Source: Nymphaea colorata
Lineage: Eukaryota; Streptophyta; Magnoliopsida; Nymphaeales; Nymphaeaceae
Assembly (NCBI RefSeq): GCF_008831285.2
Contig: NC_045146.1
Coordinates: 7,016,972-7,080,971 of the forward strand
DNA length: 64,000 bases
Direction: 5' to 3'
Shown: piece after piece, positions 58,380 to 64,000 of the stretch
How positions within the stretch are numbered: the first letter of the stretch is position 1
Layout of the letters: each line of letters starts with the position of its first letter
Program-made: the position numbers and the translations under genes
Notes under the pieces: model-generated
What the model was told of the DNA's origin: nothing
Seen by the model: the letters and a program-made list of their open reading frames with translations, nothing else
The model's database searches: none

Positions 58380-58822
58380 ATGGTTGAAACTAGATCGCAA
58401 GCTAAGGAGACTCCTCAAAACGAGGCTTCATCCTCTGAACTCCGTCCAGAAACACTTGGCCTCCCAGCAATCGAGCCAGAAGCTTACTATATGTTTCGTT
58501 TGTTCATGGAGCGATTCATGAAAGAGCAAGAAGAGCAAAAGGCCTTGATGGTTACTCTAGAGCCGGACAATGAAAAGACTGCCAAGCAAAAAAGAAAGAA
58601 GAAAAACAAGTCTTTTGTTGAAAATCAGGATGAAGACCATTTGGGTTCAGATTCGACAACTAGTAAGGAAGAAAGACCCGAACTGTTTTCTCTCAAAAAG
58701 AAAAAGACAACAAAGAAAAATAAAAAGGGAAAAGATGTTATGATAGAAAACAGCTCACCCAGTCCTATCACCACTGAAAGTTCGGAAGAGAAGCCCAAAA
58801 GAAAGAGAAAACCTACCAAGAA
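58380..58822 (+). CDS. Gag-like ORF2 of the Gypsy element, truncated by gap
   Basis: Starts MVETRSQAKETPQNEASSSE, the METRSQ-type N-terminus common to Gypsy gag proteins (an in-frame ATG lies 15 nt upstream at 58,365). It continues with FRLFMERFMKEQEEQKALM and then a strongly Lys/Glu-rich tail (KQKRKKKNK, KKKKTTKKNKKGKD, KPKRKRKPT). No zinc knuckle or capsid core is reached before the Ns. Residues reported after the gap in the same frame are probably unrelated sequence. Confidence 0.6.
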
Positions 58823-58922
58823 NNNNNNNNNNNNNNNNNNNNNNNNNNNNNNNNNNNNNNNNNNNNNNNNNNNNNNNNNNNNNNNNNNNNNNNNNNNNNN
58901 NNNNNNNNNNNNNNNNNNNNNN
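58823..58922. other. Assembly gap, 100 N
   Basis: Exactly 100 undetermined bases, the conventional length for a scaffold gap of unknown size. The missing remainder of the Gypsy element (pol, 3' LTR) and the rest of the Copia LTR would be expected here, so the real gap may be many kilobases. Confidence 0.95.
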
Positions 58923-59689
58923 ACTTTTGAGTTCTTATGCAGATTGAACAAGATTTTGCTAACCCCATGTTTATTTGATGAAGGACTATATTCAGGGCAA
59001 GTTGAAGAATAAATATTTTTTTAATATTGAAAGTCCAAACTCGAGCACTTTTCTGGCTGGCTTCTGAAGAATGTTTCTAGGCAAATATGATGCATTTTTT
59101 CCTGCTGCAAGTTGTGAACATGTCTCAAGTTTACTTGGAATGATTTTGCTCTTCAGGAGACATACAAGCAGAAGGATGAAATGCATACAATTTTTTTTGT
59201 ATATAAGTAGAGTTACTAGCAGCACCTATCTTACAAGCAACATTTTTTTAGGAAGGGAGAAAGGCCTATAATTAGCTGCACACAGTGAGGAATGAAACCA
59301 ACACATTGTGAATATTCAGCTTATAATTATTGTTGACTTATGCAAATCCTTGCTATTGCTGGTCCAGAACTGTTTGGCTAAGTGCAAATTTTATACTCCT
59401 AGTTGTTTGACCTGATTCAAGGTGTAAATGTGTTCATATGTGCATTTGTCTATAGTATCTTTGTTATAGTTATCATGCATACATTTTAACATACCATTTA
59501 TAGTTATCATTTAATTTGTTTCTATATTGTATCAGTTGGGCTTGGAGTCTTTGTGTTTGAAGCTCTTCAACTATAAATGTAAGATATAAATGTGAATGCG
59601 TTTCACTTTTACTTCCAAATTTCAAAAAAAAAAAAAGTTGCCTTAGTATGTTGTTATTTGTTGCACATTTTCTGCTCATTTTGTATCTC

Positions 59690-60015
59690 AATTTTCTGCA
59701 ATATTTTGAGATTTTTCATAACTTTGCCAGTTCAGCTCATGCACAGACTCGACATACGTTTTTAATTGATTTGTGCCCTTTCATATGCTTGGTGTGGCAA
59801 AGAAAGAAATGGCATATGGGTAGATTTGTTCAACATGTTTACTTTCTTGTGATATTATCTCATTTTTACAGAATTTTAGGATTTTTCATAACTTTGTCAG
59901 CCCAATTCATCCAGATTTTGCCTCTTTTTTTATTAATTTGTGTCCTTTCAGATACATGGCCTGGCAGAAAAAGAAATGGAGTATGTGATAGATTTTTTCA
60001 ACATATTAATTTGTA
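59690..60015 (+). repeat. Tandem duplication of ~170 bp
   Basis: Two diverged copies (about 59,690-59,845 and 59,860-60,010) share TTTTCATAACTTTG(C/T)CAG, then TTAAT(T)(G)ATTTGTG(C/T)CCTTTCA, a TGGCA(A)AGAAA(G)AAATGG word and ATTT(G/T)TTCAACAT. A 122-codon frame spanning both is the by-product of the duplication and shows no domain. Confidence 0.75.
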
Positions 60016-60405
60016 AGTTTGTTGTTTATGCCCCGATCCACTTTGTGTAGAGGCTGGCAAGTCAGTCCAATAAGAGTGGTGCAAATGCTGATGAGATACT
60101 ACAGTCAGATCATGAACATGGTAGGTTAAATACAAGGACCACAAAGACACAAGGGCATTAGTAGACATGCATAATTTTTTGTCAGTACAGTACTTTTACG
60201 CTCCCATCTAAGATGGCCATTGAAACGCTTGGAGTGCTGTTGGAGATGAAGAAAGGACCTTCTCTAACTTTTAGAACTTGAGTATTTGAGAGGTGATTAA
60301 TTACTACAGTTAATCATGTAATTTTATCTTGAATAATGTAATTTTATCATGCAAATAATAAAAAAAATGTTCTTCGTGAAGGAATGGTCTCTCTCTCCCC
60401 CCTAG

Positions 60406-60436
<31 letters not shown>

Positions 60437-60559
60437 TACACACACACACACAAAGAGAATAGTAGCAAAAAGTAAAAACTGTTGCTATTGCTTTTTAAGC
60501 ACAAGGCTGATAGGCAGGTTTTGTACAGTTCTAGCACTGGATGGAACCTTTGCTAAAAA

Positions 60560-60668
60560 CTTTTAGTGACAGTTTTGTTATGTTTAGCGACAGTTTGAGC
60601 TGTCCCAAAAAATCATGTATCTTGTAGTGGTAATTTTGTCCCTAAAAATCATGTATCTTGTAGTGGTA
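60560..60668 (+). mobile_element. CACTA-like terminal fragment with duplicated end
   Basis: TAGCGACAGTTTGAGCTGTC-like subterminal words are followed by AAAAATCATGTATCTTGTAGTG, the reverse complement of a CACTACAAGA CACTA-type terminus. The last ~25 bp are repeated once (ending about 60,629 and 60,667). The opposite end is not seen, so this is a solo end. Confidence 0.45.
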
Positions 60669-61126
60669 GCTTTCTGTTGTAAGTAATTATTTTAATGTTT
60701 TTAAGCATGGATGAAACCATACTTTGTGAATTATATTAAAAAGTTGGGTGCTTATCAGCGGAATCTAAAAAGGGGACTCTTTGTTGTTCTCCCATTAGTT
60801 AGGAGGCATTTTGTAAATTTTTTATAACATTATTTTATTTCAAATATAAATGTAGTTTATTAAAATTTAATTATATTTATTTATATTTATATATTTTTTA
60901 CCATGATCGGGCAGGACTCAAACATGGATTGCAGATAGTTAGCCCAGGTCTGGCCTTCGCGCATGGGTTGTGGCCCAGCCTGGATGGAGCCGGTCCTATG
61001 CCTAGCCCCATTTGGCATTAATGCTTCCTGAAGATGGAAGTTGGTTTTTATCAAGTTCAATAAAGATATATTTTAGTGGTTCCTTGACATGAAGGTGGCT
61101 GTAGCTTTCACCTTCAACTTGTGGAA

Positions 61127-61129
<3 letters not shown>

Positions 61130-61173
<44 letters not shown>
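61130..61173 (+). repeat. (GA)22 microsatellite
   Basis: An uninterrupted GA run in otherwise non-coding DNA. The frames through it give Arg-Glu or Leu-Ser repeats and are not genes. Confidence 0.95.
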
Positions 61174-61178
<5 letters not shown>

Positions 61179-61889
61179 GGATGGGGCATGAAAAAATGGG
61201 CATTTCAAAAAGAGTTGATCTATTTCCATAAACAGAATCATGTTTCCAGTATTTTCCTACCTAATTTCTGCACATGCCCCCTTTATTTCAGCAAATCTTC
61301 TTACATGTGTGTACCAAATGCAAGGGAGAGATAGAGAGAGCATGAGTTAGAGAGATGGAGGCACCCGTGCTCATAAGGAGCAATAACTTGAGGAGTGCTA
61401 GTGAGCTTGATCCAAAACTATCATTCGTCCTAATATGCTGTGGTCATTAAGGAGGTCCAATTCATCAAAATAATAATTCGCAAATATAAGATGACAAATA
61501 GCAGTGGTCAAGGGACATTATCAATTACTTTCCAAAACTAGCATCTGCTATGGAAGGATAATAGAAATGTGTTTATTTTCTCTTGGCAAGTATCTTATTA
61601 TAAATAAAACACTATATATATTGATCAGTACCACCTGAAAATATTAGTCTTTATGCTTCCATTACTGGTTTCTCTCCTTTATTTTTCTTCTAGTCCATTT
61701 TGGTAGCCAAAGGTTTCAATTTTCATTGGTAATACTGCAATTTCCTCTTAGTTTTCCATGTTGGTCATAAATGAGCAAGGGGTACCACTCATCCACTACT
61801 CCAATCAAATTGACTCATCTGGCATTGAGTTAATCCCTTTCACATAATAATTTGCCACCAAAGGATTAATGAGACTTATTGTGGTACTT
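61174..61889. other. Intergenic DNA
   Basis: I see no gene or delimited repeat. A few GAGAGA words continue from the preceding microsatellite up to about 61,345. Confidence 0.45.
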
Positions 61890-62181
61890 AACCTCGATAC
61901 AGGCTGCAGTTAACCACACAAGTTTCCAACGGCCGTAGCCATTGCGTATTCAGAGCACTGCCAACGGCCAAAGGCCTAAGGAATTTGTTGTGATTCCCCG
62001 ATCCTCATAATCTTCGGGACATATGATTGTATTCCCTATAGCTAAGACAATCGGCAAGGTTCATGCCAATGGAACTTTTTCCAACGGCCAGGTCACTGTT
62101 GGGAAAGGTTTTGGCAATGGTTTTTACAAATTTTTCCAATGGCTTTAGCCGTTACCAGAACTCAAGATTGTTGTAGTGACT
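61890..62181 (+). mobile_element. CACTA-type right end with GGCCGTTGG subterminal repeats
   Basis: It ends AAGATTGTTGTAGTG at about 62,181, the complement of CACTACAACAATCTT. Before it, CCAACGGCC(G/A) and CCAATGGC-type words recur at 61,927, 61,960, 62,088 and 62,137, a pattern typical of En/Spm subterminal arrays. The left end is not found, so the fragment is partial. Confidence 0.55.
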
Positions 62182-62504
62182 GGACCAAGTAGTGCAACTA
62201 GCCTTGGCATCTGGAAGGAAGCACATAGATATTGCTGGTTGGTGGACACTAGGAAGATGGACACTTGAGGTTTGGTTGAGGTCAAGCTATTAAGATAATG
62301 ATCAACTCAATCTACTCAAGAGCAAATGTAGTACCCAATTCAAGTTCTTTGAAGTTCATTCTCACGATAGAATTGGGTCAACAACATGCAACTTGTGTGT
62401 GATGTTGGTAAATTTCCTTTAAAAAAAATAAAAAAAGTAACTAATATGAGATTGGATTTCCTTATGAAAGGATGCCAGCCCTAAATGATTCTAACCTTTA
62501 TACG

Positions 62505-62544
<40 letters not shown>

Positions 62545-63244
62545 AATACAACCTTGCTAGAAATTAGATTAAATTCTAGGCTATATGGACTCCTATCAAC
62601 AAGCAATGGGTGAGAACATCTCTTTTAAGGAAAGACCCGGCAAGGTCAAGAATAAGGCCAAGAGCAGTCTAACCAGTCCATCCCAAGTCATCCAAGCTTT
62701 TGATGTCTCCAAAACAATGTCACTACAACAAATCCACCTTTTTCTATGCAAGATAAATAGCCAAGTATTGTTGAAGAAATAAAAAAGATAAAATAAATAT
62801 GAAAATTAGGTCAAGATGGACAAATTAAGAAAGAAAATTAAAGTAGGTACAGGGAGCAATAAGAGAGGGCCAATCCAATAAATTGGACATCTGCTAGGGT
62901 AAACAAGTTACAAATGATGAAAAAAATCAGCATTAATTTGTTCTAGCTAAGAAAGTAAAAGTTTGGAAAGTACCTTTCTAAAAAAAAATTCTCTAAACCT
63001 CTACACTGAACTATTTTGGAGAAACTCTTAAACATTTCCTTTGGTGGGGATTTTGAGGAATTTCATCGATCATGACATGGGTTTGGAGCTATAGATTGGA
63101 TTTCTTGCTTTCCTCTGGTCTACAATCCACAATTTTTAATTGGCTTTGGCAGATTTGAATCCAGATCTTTGTTCCAATTGCTGTAAATAATAAAGTACCT
63201 ATAACTTATTCCTTTTGGTTCTGAAGTTGATGAAATTTGGACTA
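62182..63244. other. Intergenic DNA with (TA)/(CA) tract
   Basis: A (TA)n(CA)n tract lies at 62,508-62,545. A CACTACAACAAATCC word at 62,719 looks like another CACTA terminus but has no partner. No gene is seen. Confidence 0.4.
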
Positions 63245-64000
63245 TGTTAAAGTGGTGGATGAAAATAAGAGAGACAAGAGAGAGAGAGAGAGAGAGAAGG
63301 CGACAACGATTCATCTTCTATTATTATAAACAGCCTCTCAAACACAACAAAAGATAACTAATAGGAAAAGGAAACAAGCATTCCACAAATTGTGGATTTT
63401 AGGAACTTCTTGATCTCAATGTCCTCTTTTTTCCTTATCAATATGATACTGTAATCTTCAACTATTAACACTTCCCTTCAAGTTGACACTCTAGGATTGA
63501 CGAGCACTAACTTGCTTCTCAAATGTCGGAAAGGTTCCCATCCCAATATTTTAGTAAACATATCTTCAAATTGTTGCGTTGATGGGACAAACCATGTTTG
63601 GATTTCTTTGCTATGGATCTTCTCTTTGATAAAGTGACAATCTATCTCTATATATTTTGTTCCCTCATGAAACACAATGTTGGTTTCTATGTGCATGACG
63701 GCTTGATTGTTGCAAAACAAATCAATTGGTTCATTAAAATGAAAATGAAAAATCATGTAAAATAGCCTTCAACCAAATGAGCTCACAAGTTGCCAAAGTC
63801 ATGGACAAAATATTCCATTTTAGTGGATGATCTAGGCATCGTAGTTTGCTTTTTGGTTTTTTGGGTGACAGGACTGTTGCCAACCATCCTGCAGTACCAC
63901 TTGTGGACTTCCTTGTTTTGGCATGAAGCCCAATCCGAGTCACAATACCCCTTTAAGTGGATTGGCCCTTGTGTTGATAGTAGAATTCCATGTGCAGCAG
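63245..64000 (-). mobile_element. Ty1/Copia fragment leaving the window: RNase H, polypurine tract and 3' LTR
   Basis: On the minus strand, from the right edge: TRIGLHAKTRKSTSGTAG (family pattern SDWAG..DTRKSTSGY), then NEPIDLFCNNQAVMHIETN, FHEGTKYIEIDCHFIKEKI and FEDMFTKILG. These are the successive RNase H blocks of Copia pol, split over frames. The purine-rich TTGAAGGGAAG follows (about 63,481-63,471). The LTR then runs from TGTTAATAGTTG (63,470) to CCACTTTAACA (63,245), 226 bp, with a (CT)n run inside. The upstream part lies outside the window. Confidence 0.85.
63478..63945 (-). pseudogene. Copia RNase H, frameshifted
   Basis: Two overlapping frames hold the blocks in order (GLHAKTRKSTSGTAG; then CNNQAVMHIETN and HEGTKYIEIDCHFIKEKI). 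The join between them is a frameshift around 63,740-63,760, so no intact RNase H can be read. Confidence 0.8.

Larger units (their letters stand above)
52869..58822 (+). mobile_element. Long-LTR Ty3/Gypsy-like retrotransposon with a plant mobile domain ORF; cut by an assembly gap
   Basis: The 3.3-kb LTR (52,869-56,178; TGTAATC...GCAAACA) is followed two bases later by TGGCGACCGTGATGGGACC. This is a primer-binding site of the TGGCGAC(T/C) type used by some Gypsy elements with extra ORFs (Tat/Ogre-like). ORF1 (56,987-58,207) encodes a plant mobile domain protein and ORF2 (from 58,380) a Lys-rich gag-like start. Then come 100 Ns. No pol and no 3' LTR are visible, and the sequence after the gap is unrelated. 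Lineage assignment rests on LTR size, primer site and the ORF1-before-gag layout, not on pol. Confidence 0.75.
58923..60720. other. Unassigned DNA after the gap, possible intron/exon patches
   Basis: One patch, 60,051-60,120, sits between TTTGTGTAG and GTAGGT and reads RLASQSNKSGANADEILQSD with HEHG, which could be an internal exon. I could not connect it to neighbours. The rest is AT-rich with a (TA)/(CA) tract at 60,408-60,452. Confidence 0.35.

Noticed and set aside
58923-59012. Continuation of the Gypsy gag-like frame across the Ns
   Set aside because: Joining across a 100-N gap of unknown size is arbitrary, and the downstream residues do not resemble gag.

Overview
This is nuclear DNA from a flowering plant. 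The evidence is a spliced eIF2B-gamma gene with GT/AG introns, an intronless CYP94-type cytochrome P450, an intronless ATL-type RING-H2 gene, and a dense mixture of plant LTR retrotransposons, a LINE, hAT-like and CACTA-like DNA elements and (TA)n tracts. The P450 and RING genes are GC-rich and the surrounding DNA is AT-rich. That contrast fits a monocot or an early-diverging angiosperm, but the species cannot be named from the sequence alone.

Layout. 0-4.5 kb: mostly unannotated, with one possible terminal exon, an inverted fragment of a Gypsy-like LTR and (TA)/(CA) tracts. 4.5-8.7 kb: a 4.2-kb probable solo LTR with an internal 30-bp minisatellite, a TATA box and an imperfect 5-bp target duplication. 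8.7-10.9 kb: an extreme AT-rich domain with a (TA)59 run. 13.1-15.3 kb: the P450, which carries an unusual insert of about 185 residues. 16.4-17.7 kb: a foldback element overlapping a second TIR element that carries a long pyrimidine tract. 19.2-26.9 kb (minus): complete eIF2B-gamma, reconstructed here as 13 exons and 459 codons, with a 4.7-kb third intron.

28.8-32.2 kb: a LINE relic, an LTR fragment and a Gypsy integrase relic split by a hAT-type MITE with a perfect 8-bp duplication. 36.6-37.8 kb: a TRIM-like miniature LTR element whose LTR is split by a second hAT-type MITE. 40.2-40.7 kb (minus): the ATL-type RING-H2 gene. 41.1-44.7 kb: a proposed 3.6-kb hAT-like element carrying one exon of actin-related protein 4. 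45.4-52.9 kb: two decayed Copia elements in opposite orientation. 52.9-58.8 kb: a Gypsy element with a 3.3-kb LTR, inserted in the 3' LTR of the second Copia. Between its primer site and a gag-like ORF it carries an intact 406-codon plant-mobile-domain ORF, and it runs into a 100-N assembly gap. 58.9-64 kb: unassigned DNA with a tandem duplication, CACTA-like ends and a Copia fragment leaving the window.

The host genes look unrelated in function: translation initiation, oxidative lipid or hormone metabolism, and protein ubiquitination. Most of the window's history is serial nesting of transposable elements. The points most worth following are the P450 insert, the Gypsy element carrying a plant mobile domain ORF, and the ARP4 exon between hAT-like ends.
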